NCBI RefSeq assembly: GCF_036248275.1
Contig: NZ_CP109181.1
Coordinates: forward strand, 5,518,001-5,582,000
DNA from: Streptomyces sp. NBC_01716
Lineage (GTDB): Bacteria; Actinomycetota; Actinomycetes; Streptomycetales; Streptomycetaceae
Direction of reading: 5' to 3'
Length of the DNA: 64,000 nucleotides
In this document: positions 7,381 through 15,084 of the stretch, piece after piece
How the letters are laid out: each line of letters begins with the position of its first letter
Numbering within the stretch: position 1 is the first letter of the stretch
Notes under the pieces: generated by a model
The model's input: only the letters and a program-made list of their open reading frames with translations
The model's database searches: none
What the model was told of the DNA's origin: nothing
Translations under genes and position numbers: made by a program

Positions 7381-9624
7381 TCAGCGCCCCGCGTCCGACA
7401 TGTTCCGGCCGTGGCGCTGCTGGGGCAGGGACAGCGGGGACGGCGCCGGGGTGCGTTTTTCCAGGGGGACCGGGGCGGGGAGGCCCGTCGTCTCGCCCAG
7501 GAAGACCCGGCGTACGACCCGCTCCGCCGCCAGCCCGTCGTCGTACGGGCAGAAGCGGGCCCGGAAGGCGGCGCGGAGCTGGGTCGAGCGGGAGCCGCGC
7601 CAGTGGTCGGTGGTGAAGATGTCGATCAGGTCCTGCTCGTCGCGTGCCACCACGCCCGGCGGGAAGGACCGGACGTCGAAGTAGGTGCCGCGGGCCGCCT
7701 CGTACGCGTCCCAGTCGTCGATGTGGATCACCACGGGCCGGTCCAGATTCACGTAGTCGAACATCAGCGACGAGTAGTCCGTGATGAGCGCGTCCGCGGC
7801 CAGGCACAGCGACTCGACCCGGTGGTGGCCCGACACGTCGATGATGCGCGGGTGCGGGGTGTGCGGCAGAGGGGCTTCGTACGTGTGGTGGGCGCGGGTC
7901 AGCACCACGAAGCGCGGGCCCAGCGCCTGGGCGAGCCGCTCCAGGTCCAGCGGGACGTACGGGGTGCGCCGGTAGTCGCGCTGCGTGGGGGCGTACAGCA
8001 CCGCCGTGAAGCCGTCGGGGATGCCCAGCGACTCCCGCAGCCGGTCGACGTCGGCCGAAGTGGCCCGCTGGAACACGTCGTTGCGCGGATAGCCGTATTC
8101 GAGCGCCGTGTGCCCGGTCGGATAGGCCTTCTCCCAGACCAGGGTGGAGTGACGGTTCGCCGAGAGGGAGTAGTCCCACTGGTCGGCGCCCGCGAGGAGC
8201 CGGTCGAACTCCGTACGGCGGGCGGCGGCCGGGTGGTCCTGGAGGTCCAGGCCCATGGACTTGAGCGGGGTGCCGTGGTGCGTCTGGAGGAGGATCTGCC
8301 GCGGGCGCTTGACGAGGCGCGGGTCGAAGTTGACGTTGTTGACGAGGTACTTGTCGCGGGCGAGCGCCGTCCAGTAGCCGAAGCTGCCGGGGCGCAGCTT
8401 GCGTGTGGCGGTGGGCACCGTGTGGTGGTACTCGGCGCGCCCGATCCACGACGTCAAGATGTGCGGGGCGAGTTCGCGGACCTTCTCCTCGATGGCCGCC
8501 GGGTTGCAGGCGTAACCCCGGCCGTCGTACGCCGCGAAGACCGCCCTGTTCTCCCGTACCGGCAGGCACCGTTGGATCCGGTAGTGCAGTTGCAGTGCCC
8601 CCGCGCGCACGGCCCGGCCGAGCGTCGTGGCGACCCGGTGGGCGCCGAGTTGCAGATGCTGCGCCGTCCACAGGGCGCGGTACGTGCGGTGGGCGCCGAA
8701 CCGCAGCAGGGTGTGCCGCAGCCGGGCCCGCAGCAGCGGCGCCGAGCCCGGGGTGCGGTGCCGGCGGTGGTGGGCGCGGGCCCTGCGGAAGAACTCGGGA
8801 CGGCTGCGGCGCGGCAACCGCCCGCCCGCCGCGACGAGTTTGGAGAAGTGGTCGAGCATCCGCCGGAACAGAACGGGGCGCCAGTCGTCGAGCGCGGGCC
8901 GTGAGTCGATGAAGGCGAAGACGCGGTCGTACTGGTCGAAGATGTCGAAATGCTTGCGGCTGGTGGTGGACAGGATGTTGCCCTGGCGCCGCTGCCGGTA
9001 GTGCACACAGACGCGGTCGAGCGTCGCGATCGACTCGGCGGCCATCAGGACGGGAAAGGTCCAGGGCGTGTCCTCGTAATAACCCGGCGGGAAGGAGAAG
9101 CCCTGCCGTTCGATGTACTCGCGGCTGTACGCCTTGTTCCAGACCACCATCAGCACCCTCAACAGGCCCGGCCGGTCGGTGAGTCGGAAGGGCGCGGGGC
9201 CGCTCTCGTCGAGCAGGTCGGAAAGGACGTTCCGCACGACCTCGCCGGACCAGTACGTACGGGCGTAGTCGTAGACGAGGACATCGGGCCCGTCGGTCTC
9301 CTTGAGCCGGTCCGCGATGGTCTGGAGCGCGCCGGGGGTGAGGGTGTCGTCGCCGTCGAGGAAGATCAGGTAGTCGCCCGTGGCCCGGTTCATTCCGGCG
9401 TTACGGGCGGGCCCGAGGCCCTCGTTCTCCGGCAGATGCACGGCGACCACACGAGGGTCGGTGGCGGCGGTCTCGTCGATAATTGTCCCGCAGGCGTCGG
9501 GTGATCCGTCGTCCACGGCGATGAGTTCGAAATCCTCATAGGTCTGGTCGAGCACCGACCGCAGACACTCCTGCAAGTACGCCTGGACCTTGTACGCGGG
9601 GACGATGATGCTGAACCGGGCCAT
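7381..9624 (-). CDS. Bifunctional GT2 glycosyltransferase / CDP-glycerol:polyglycerophosphate glycerophosphotransferase
   Basis: This 747-residue protein fuses two transferases. Residues 1 to about 230 are a GT-A family 2 domain (FSIIVPAYKV, VDDGSPD, then FLDGDDTL as the DXD region). A basic linker follows. Residues from about 370 onward are a TagF/TarF-like glycerophosphotransferase domain with HHGTPLKSMG, YGYPRNDVF and ITDYSSLMFDYV. It probably adds polyol-phosphate units and a sugar during synthesis of a wall teichoic or teichulosonic-type polymer at the cytoplasmic face. It stands alone on the minus strand with an ATG start. The exact donor sugar is not visible. Confidence 0.85.
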   Translation of the reverse strand: MARFSIIVPAYKVQAYLQECLRSVLDQTYEDFELIAVDDGSPDACGTIIDETAATDPRVVAVHLPENEGLGPARNAGMNRATGDYLIFLDGDDTLTPGALQTIADRLKETDGPDVLVYDYARTYWSGEVVRNVLSDLLDESGPAPFRLTDRPGLLRVLMVVWNKAYSREYIERQGFSFPPGYYEDTPWTFPVLMAAESIATLDRVCVHYRQRRQGNILSTTSRKHFDIFDQYDRVFAFIDSRPALDDWRPVLFRRMLDHFSKLVAAGGRLPRRSRPEFFRRARAHHRRHRTPGSAPLLRARLRHTLLRFGAHRTYRALWTAQHLQLGAHRVATTLGRAVRAGALQLHYRIQRCLPVRENRAVFAAYDGRGYACNPAAIEEKVRELAPHILTSWIGRAEYHHTVPTATRKLRPGSFGYWTALARDKYLVNNVNFDPRLVKRPRQILLQTHHGTPLKSMGLDLQDHPAAARRTEFDRLLAGADQWDYSLSANRHSTLVWEKAYPTGHTALEYGYPRNDVFQRATSADVDRLRESLGIPDGFTAVLYAPTQRDYRRTPYVPLDLERLAQALGPRFVVLTRAHHTYEAPLPHTPHPRIIDVSGHHRVESLCLAADALITDYSSLMFDYVNLDRPVVIHIDDWDAYEAARGTYFDVRSFPPGVVARDEQDLIDIFTTDHWRGSRSTQLRAAFRARFCPYDDGLAAERVVRRVFLGETTGLPAPVPLEKRTPAPSPLSLPQQRHGRNMSDAGR

Positions 9625-9690
9625 GGCTCGGGAACGGCCGATGGAGTGACCGGGTTACGCCAGACGTGGCATACGGGGGACACATACGCC

Positions 9691-9720
9691 GGGCGGGCCG
9701 GTGGGTGAACCGGCCCGCCC
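9691..9720 (-). terminator. Terminator of the sugar ABC operon
   Basis: An 11-bp GC-rich stem (GGGCGGGCCGG with its complement) closes an 8-nt loop. It lies 43 bp beyond the last permease stop. On the plus strand it is followed by CTTTT. Confidence 0.65.
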
Positions 9721-9762
9721 CTTTTGGCGTACTTCTCCGTCGAACGGGTGCCCGAAACGGCC

Positions 9763-10680
9763 CTACTTGACCGCCCCCGCCATGACCCCGGAGACGAACT
9801 GCCGCTGGAACAGGAAGAAGACGGCCAGCGGGATGATCATCGAGAGGAAGGCGCCGGGCGCCAGCACATCGATGTTGTTGCCGAACTGCCGTACCTGCTG
9901 CTGGAGGGCGACCGTGATCGGCGGCGAGTCGGAGTCCGCGAAGATCAGGGCCACCAGCATGTCGTTCCAGACCCAGAGGAACTGGAAGATGCCGAGCGAG
10001 GCGATGGCGGGACCGCCGAGCGGCATCACGACCCGGGCGAAGAGCCGGATCTCGCCCGCGCCGTCGAGCCTCGCCGCCTCCAGGAGCTCCCGCGGGATCT
10101 CCGCGAAGAAGTTCCTCAACAGGAAGATCGCGAAGGGGAGTCCGAAGGCGACGTGGAACATCACCACGCCGAAGGTCGTCTCGAAGATCCCGATCTCGCC
10201 GAAGAGTTCGGAGACCGGGATGAGGGCGACCTGCACCGGCACCACCAGCAGACCGACGACGAGCATGAACCACCAGTCGCGGCCGGGGAAGTCCATCCAC
10301 GCGAACGCGTAGCCGGCGAGCGAGCCGATCACCACGACCAGCACCGTCGACGGGACCGTGATCATCACCGTGGACCACAGGGAGTTGGTGATGATGTCGT
10401 TGGAGAGCAGCTCCGAGTAGTTCTCGGTGGTGAGCTGCGCCGGCTTGGTGAAGACCTCCCACCAGCCGCTCGCCGCGATGTCCGACGAGCCGCGCAGCGA
10501 GGAGATCAGCAGACCGATCGTCGGCATCATCCAGAACAGGGCCACCAGGACGAGGAAGACCTGGACGACACCGCTGCCCGCCTTCCCCGCCATCCGGGAG
10601 GACAGGGACGGCTTCGCCTTGGCCGTCGTGTCCGCCGGCAGGGGCTGCTTCGCCTGTACCGCTGTGTCAGTCGTACTCAT
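9763..10680 (-). CDS. Sugar ABC transporter permease, MalG type
   Basis: This 305-residue membrane protein has six predicted spans and the cytoplasmic EAA loop (EAARLDGAGEIRLFARVVMPL) that docks to the ATPase. It is the second inner-membrane subunit of a carbohydrate-uptake transporter. The ATG at 10680 overlaps the stop of the upstream permease gene (ATGA), so the two are translationally coupled. No ATPase gene is present. Streptomyces CUT1 transporters commonly share the multi-purpose ATPase MsiK, which would serve here. The sugar is unknown. Confidence 0.88.
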   Translation of the reverse strand: MSTTDTAVQAKQPLPADTTAKAKPSLSSRMAGKAGSGVVQVFLVLVALFWMMPTIGLLISSLRGSSDIAASGWWEVFTKPAQLTTENYSELLSNDIITNSLWSTVMITVPSTVLVVVIGSLAGYAFAWMDFPGRDWWFMLVVGLLVVPVQVALIPVSELFGEIGIFETTFGVVMFHVAFGLPFAIFLLRNFFAEIPRELLEAARLDGAGEIRLFARVVMPLGGPAIASLGIFQFLWVWNDMLVALIFADSDSPPITVALQQQVRQFGNNIDVLAPGAFLSMIIPLAVFFLFQRQFVSGVMAGAVK

Positions 10681-12041
10681 CGGCGGTTCTCCTTCTGCAT
10701 CCGGCGAATGTTGAAGAGCATCACCGGGATCACGAGCAGCAGGAGGAATACGGCGATCGCGCTGCCCACGCCGACGTTGGCGTCCGTGCCGAACGACGAG
10801 CGGTAGAGCTGGAGCGCCAGCACGTTCGCGTCGTCCTGGGAGGAGCCTGGCGCGATGATCAGTACCAGGTCGAAGATCTTCAGCACATTGATCATCAGGG
10901 TGACCATGACGACGGCCAGGACCGGCGCCAGCAGCGGGACGGTGATCCGGCGGAACACGTTCCACTCGTTCGCGCCGTCGACCCGTGCCGCCTCCAGGAG
11001 TTCACGCGGCATGCTCGCCAGACCGGCGCCGATCAGCACCATCGCGAAGCCCGCCCACATCCACAGATAGCTGCCGATGATCGCGGGGGTCACGAGGGAC
11101 GGGCCGAGCCAGTCCACGCCGTTGTACGGCTCCCTGAAGTTGGTCTCGGGCAGCTGGAGTACGGCTCCGTCGGCCGAGGCCGGCAGGGTGAACGTACCGT
11201 CGGAAGCGGCGCTGGCCGACGCGACGACCTTGCCGTCCTTGACCGCCTCGATCTTCAGGCCGCCCAGGCCGAGTTCCTTGGAATCGACGACATTGGGCTT
11301 GCCGCCGCCGCCCTTGGTGAAGTCCAGCCAGGCGGTGCCGGTGATCCCCTCGCCGCCGCTCTCGGCCGCCCTGGCCGGCTCGGCGTCGGACGGCATCTTG
11401 TCCGGCGGTACGCCGACCAGCGGGATCAGCACCGGAGTGCCCGCCGAGACCGGCGCCTTGGTGACGAACGAGCCCTTGGCGTCGCCCGCCTTCAGCGGAT
11501 GCACCGGCAGCGGGCGGGCCTTGGGGTAGCCGGCCGATTCGGAGAACGTGTCGTGCACGCCCACGGCGACGGCGTTGGCGATGCCGCGCTCCGGGGCCTG
11601 CTCGTACACCAGCCGGAAGATGATGCCCGACGCGAGCATCGAGATCGCCATCGGCATGAAGACGATCAGCTTGAACGCCGTTCCCCAGCGCACCCGTTCG
11701 GTGAGCACCGCGAAGATCAGACCGAGCGCGGTGGCGACCGTCGGGGCCACCACCACCCAGATCAAGTTGTTCTTGATCGCGGTCCGGATGGTGTCCTCGG
11801 TGAATATCTCCACGTAGTTGTCGAAGCCCGCGAAGTTGTCGCCGGACTGGTCGAGGAACGACCTGTAGACGGAGAACCCGATCGGGTAGACCACGAGCGC
11901 GCCCAGCAGGACCAGCGCGGGCAGCAGGAACGCCACCGCGAGGCCTTTACGTGTGCCTGTCACGCTCTTGCGCTTCCCCTTGGCGGGGGGCGGGGGCACC
12001 GGCACCGAGGTGTCGGCGCCCCCTGTTGTCGCCGATGTCAC
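10677..12041 (-). CDS. Sugar ABC transporter permease, MalF type, with large extracytoplasmic insertion
   Basis: This 454-residue permease is far longer than the usual 290-320 residues. Residues 1-150 carry the first three or four membrane spans. Residues about 155-312 are a soluble insertion rich in Gly, Pro, Lys and Asp with a beta-sandwich-like KDGKVVASASAASDGTFTLPA segment. The remaining spans follow with the EAA loop (EAARVDGANEWNVFRRITVPLL). The position resembles the P2 loop of E. coli MalF, which contacts the binding protein. It sits 4 bp after the lipoprotein gene and overlaps the next permease, so one operon is clear. Confidence 0.87.
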   Translation of the reverse strand: MTSATTGGADTSVPVPPPPAKGKRKSVTGTRKGLAVAFLLPALVLLGALVVYPIGFSVYRSFLDQSGDNFAGFDNYVEIFTEDTIRTAIKNNLIWVVVAPTVATALGLIFAVLTERVRWGTAFKLIVFMPMAISMLASGIIFRLVYEQAPERGIANAVAVGVHDTFSESAGYPKARPLPVHPLKAGDAKGSFVTKAPVSAGTPVLIPLVGVPPDKMPSDAEPARAAESGGEGITGTAWLDFTKGGGGKPNVVDSKELGLGGLKIEAVKDGKVVASASAASDGTFTLPASADGAVLQLPETNFREPYNGVDWLGPSLVTPAIIGSYLWMWAGFAMVLIGAGLASMPRELLEAARVDGANEWNVFRRITVPLLAPVLAVVMVTLMINVLKIFDLVLIIAPGSSQDDANVLALQLYRSSFGTDANVGVGSAIAVFLLLLVIPVMLFNIRRMQKENRR

Positions 12042-12045
12042 CGCG

Positions 12046-13446
12046 TCAGCTCTTGAAGGCCTTGGCGGCGTCCGACTCCAGCTGCTGCTGGGCGCCCTTG
12101 ACGTCCTTCGGGTTCTTCAGGAAGTCCTGGAGGGCCTTCCACTCGCCCTTGCCGGGCGTACCGCCGAACGACTGCGGCATCTGGTCCGACATGTCGAAGC
12201 GGAAGTCGTCACCGGCGTCGATGAGCGCCTTGGCGATGTCACGCTGCACGTCGTTCGGGTACGCCTTGCCGTCCAGGGCCTTGTTCGGCGAGATGAAGCC
12301 GCCGGCCTCCGCCTGGATCTGGGCGGCGTCCGTGGACGCCAGGAAGGTCAGCAGCGCCTGGGCGCCCTTGCTGTCCGTGAGGGCCACGGCCGCGTCGCCA
12401 CCGGTCACCACCGGGGAGTCGGCGCCCACCGCCGGGAACGGGAAGACCTTCGCGTCCGTACCGACCTTGGCACCTGCCTCGGCCACGTTCACCCCGGCGA
12501 AGTCGGCGGCGAAGACCATGCCCGCCTTCGGCGCGTCACCGCCGGTGAAGGTCTGGGTGACGGAGGCGGGGAACTCGGTCTGGAGCGCGCCGTCCGCGCC
12601 GCCGGCGATCAGGGCGGGCTTGCCCCACAGCTCGGCGAGCGTCGTGAGCGCGGTGGCCACCGACGGGTCGGTCCACTTGATCTCGTGCTTGGCCAACTGG
12701 TCGTACTTCTCCGGGCCGGCCTGCGACAGGTAGATGTTCTCGAACCAGTCGGTGAGCGTCCAGCCGTCGGCGCCGCCGACGGAGACCGGGGTGACACCCG
12801 ACGCCGAGATCGTGTCGGCGGTCGTCAGGAAGTCCTTCCACGTCTTGGGCTCGGCCGCGCCCGCGTTCTCGAAGGCCGTGTTGTTGTACCAGACCAGCGA
12901 CTTGTTGGCGGCCTTGTAGTACACGCCGTACTGCTCGCCGTCGACCGCGCCGAGATCCTGCCAGCCCTTGCTGTAGTTCTTCGTCAGCTGCGCCTTCGCC
13001 TCGGCGCCGACGGGTTTGGCCCACTTCTTCTCCACGGCCTGCGTGATCGCGCCGACCTGCGGGAGCATCGCGACGTCCGGCGGGCTGCCGCCCGCGATCT
13101 TCGTACCGAGGAAGTTGACGATCGGGTCCTGCGCGGGGACGAACGTGACCGTCGCACCGGTCCGCTTCTCGAACTCGTCCAGGACCTTGGTGAAGTTGGC
13201 CTGCTCCGGGCCGGTCCACACCGCGGCGACCTGGATCTTCTCGCCGTCCAACTTGGGCAGTTCGACCGTGGCCGCGGGCTTCTTGGCCTCGCCGCCACCG
13301 TCCTCCGTGTCATCGGAGTCGCCACCGCAGCCGGTGAGCACCACGGCGCCGACGACGACGGCCGCCACCGCCGCTCTGTGCGAACCTCGGCCTGCTGAGC
13401 GTGCTCCGGCTCCAAACGCCTTGCGGCCATTAAGAGTTGTACGCAT
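12046..13446 (-). CDS. Sugar ABC transporter substrate-binding lipoprotein
   Basis: This 466-residue protein starts at the ATG at 13446, with an Arg-rich N-region, a hydrophobic stretch and the lipobox VLTGC. It belongs to the family 1 extracellular solute-binding proteins for oligosaccharides and should be lipid-anchored outside the membrane. After the lipobox an acidic Asp/Glu/Gly linker leads into the binding domain (PKLDGEKIQVAAVWTGPEQANFTKVLDEFEKRTG and later segments). It is first in a three-gene operon with the two permeases. An in-frame ATG at 13488 would spoil the signal peptide, so the internal one is preferred. The sugar is not identifiable. Confidence 0.88.
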   Translation of the reverse strand: MRTTLNGRKAFGAGARSAGRGSHRAAVAAVVVGAVVLTGCGGDSDDTEDGGGEAKKPAATVELPKLDGEKIQVAAVWTGPEQANFTKVLDEFEKRTGATVTFVPAQDPIVNFLGTKIAGGSPPDVAMLPQVGAITQAVEKKWAKPVGAEAKAQLTKNYSKGWQDLGAVDGEQYGVYYKAANKSLVWYNNTAFENAGAAEPKTWKDFLTTADTISASGVTPVSVGGADGWTLTDWFENIYLSQAGPEKYDQLAKHEIKWTDPSVATALTTLAELWGKPALIAGGADGALQTEFPASVTQTFTGGDAPKAGMVFAADFAGVNVAEAGAKVGTDAKVFPFPAVGADSPVVTGGDAAVALTDSKGAQALLTFLASTDAAQIQAEAGGFISPNKALDGKAYPNDVQRDIAKALIDAGDDFRFDMSDQMPQSFGGTPGKGEWKALQDFLKNPKDVKGAQQQLESDAAKAFKS

Positions 13447-13657
13447 GACTGCCCCGTCTCTCCCGTGCGCGTGCGGATCTTGACGCATGTTTACGCATGC
13501 GGACCGGCGCCCCGAGCGAGCCGACGACGCCGTCCTTGTCCCGTGCGGTAAGTCCTACGCGCCGTGACCGTAGGCCGCAATACTGTCTTGAGCTTCAATT
13601 CGAAGATCGTGATGGGCTCGTGACGTGGTTTACGGACGTAGGGGTAATTTCAGAGAC
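13447..13657. promoter_or_regulatory. Upstream region of the sugar ABC operon, ending at the TnpB element
   Basis: This stretch carries the promoter of the leftward transporter operon. A short dyad CTTC-AATTC-GAAG at about 13593-13605 may be a repressor site, but it matches no operator I can name and no LacI or ROK gene is adjacent. The bases next to 13657 would serve as the guide segment of the TnpB RNA. Confidence 0.35.
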
Positions 13658-13726
13658 TTGAATCCTCCCGCACCCTGATGGGGGAGGGGCTTCCTCTCCT
13701 TCCAGGGTTGGTCGGGGATTTCTGGC
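13658..13726 (-). ncRNA. 3' part of TnpB omega-RNA scaffold and right end of the element
   Basis: On the minus strand, just after the tnpB stop, there is a CCTCCC-N12-GGGAGG hairpin (13664-13687). It is followed by ATTCAA, which ends at 13658. This is the typical IS200/IS605 right end, where the RNA scaffold finishes in a hairpin plus TTCAA and the next ~16 nt of flanking DNA become the guide (starting GTCTCTGAAATTACCC here). The 5' boundary of the RNA lies inside tnpB and is not set. Confidence 0.55.
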
Positions 13727-14980
13727 TCACGCTGCCAGAGGGGGCTGCGCCCCGCCTGGTCTTCCGCGATCGGCACCAGCCGGGTTGAGACCAGCCCGGA
13801 CCAGCATCACGTGTGCGGAGTTCTTGTCCCTGGGGGACACGGCGCCGCACGCGGTGCAGGTATAGGTACGTATCGAAAGAGGAAGTGCGTGCTTGGTTCT
13901 CGCTCCGCACCGTGCGCAGTCCATCGTGGTGTACGCGGGGTGCACCAGGTGCACAGCGCGTCCGTGCTTGCGGCCCATCTCGACCAAGGCCGTCTTCGTC
14001 GCGCCGATCGCCGCGTCGGCCGCCTTGCGGGCCATGGTCGACTTCGCGAGGAACTTCGGGCGGAAGTCCTCCACCGCGACGGCATCGTGGTCGCGGACCA
14101 CGGACTTGGCCCACTTGCGGCCGGTGTCCTGCCGTTGCCGGGCGACCTTCTTGTGCAGCTTCGCCGTCAGCTTCTTCGCCCGGCGGTACCCCTTCGAGCC
14201 GGCCTGCCCGCGCGCCGGTTTCCGGCGGGCCATCATCCGCTGGTATCCGGACAGCTTGGCGGCGGCCTTCCTGCCGTGCTCGGCGTGCGGGAGGTCGTAG
14301 GTGTCGCTGGTGGTGGTCGCGGTCTCCTTCACGCCCCAGTCGATACCGATCACGGCACCCGCTGCCGGTAGCGGCTCGACTTCGGCGGGCATGACGAAGC
14401 TCGCGTACCAGTGCCCAAGGCTGTCCTGGTAGATCCGCACACTGGACGGGTCGGCAGGCAGGTCCCGCGACCACACCACGCTCAGTGCGATCCCGCCCGC
14501 GAGGTGCAGCTTCCCGTCCCTCAACCGGAAACCGCGCCTCGTGTAGTTCAGACTCGGCCGGGCTTCGCGCTTCTTCTTGTACCTCGGCATCCCGGCCCGC
14601 CGGCGCATGGGCAACCGTGCCTTGATGTCCTTCTGCGCCTTGGCACGGGACTTCCCGAAATCCCGGATGATCTGCTGCTGCACCACCGAACTGCCCTCAC
14701 GCAGCCAGGTGTTCCCGGCGCGGGCGTCGGTCAGTATCTTGTCGAGTCGCGCCGGACCGCACGTGCGCCTGCCGACACCTTCGGGCCGTTGCTTGTTCCA
14801 CAGGTGGGTCTGCTTGGACTTGGCGCAGCACTCGTTCCACACCCACCGGCAACGGTCCCACTCCGCCATAAGGGCAGTGCGCGCAGTGGACGAGACCCGG
14901 ACACGGAAAGTCCACCGGGCAAGCCCGACATCTCCCGCTTCCTCCGGTGTGGCCATGAACCAACTATGAGCAGTACGCAT
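13727..14980 (-). CDS. tnpB: IS200/IS605-family TnpB (RNA-guided nuclease, IS1341 type)
   Basis: This 417-residue protein is a full-length TnpB. The RuvC triad is complete: D214 in GIDWGVKE, E304 in VEDFRPKFL, and D385 in SPRDKNSAH. The zinc ribbon is intact (C355, C358, C375, C378). The N-terminal helical part has the usual W-W-NECC--SKQTHLW and ARLPMRRRAGMPRYKK blocks. No TnpA transposase gene is beside it, so it is a solo element that would need a transposase in trans. It lies between the ABC operon and the FHA/FtsK gene, where I remember no such gene in S. coelicolor, so it is probably a recent insertion. A second in-frame ATG at 14956 is possible. Confidence 0.9.
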   Translation of the reverse strand: MRTAHSWFMATPEEAGDVGLARWTFRVRVSSTARTALMAEWDRCRWVWNECCAKSKQTHLWNKQRPEGVGRRTCGPARLDKILTDARAGNTWLREGSSVVQQQIIRDFGKSRAKAQKDIKARLPMRRRAGMPRYKKKREARPSLNYTRRGFRLRDGKLHLAGGIALSVVWSRDLPADPSSVRIYQDSLGHWYASFVMPAEVEPLPAAGAVIGIDWGVKETATTTSDTYDLPHAEHGRKAAAKLSGYQRMMARRKPARGQAGSKGYRRAKKLTAKLHKKVARQRQDTGRKWAKSVVRDHDAVAVEDFRPKFLAKSTMARKAADAAIGATKTALVEMGRKHGRAVHLVHPAYTTMDCARCGARTKHALPLSIRTYTCTACGAVSPRDKNSAHVMLVRAGLNPAGADRGRPGGAQPPLAA

Positions 14981-15084
14981 GTATCTCGCTCACAGGTTCC
15001 CGGACAAGCCACACGATCGACTGGGCATCCGAACGCAGGTACGACTCGGCGGTCCCTCTGCGGTCACCCGGCCCGAGGGAGCCG

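Noticed and set aside
4631..8671. Very long minus-strand frame (1346 codons)
   Set aside because: It is the antisense of rph and the GT2/TagF gene. Its composition is Arg/Pro/Gly-rich without domains, while the other strand encodes clear families.
13593..13605. AglR or similar sugar-repressor operator
   Set aside because: The CTTC/GAAG dyad is too short to assign to a named regulator.
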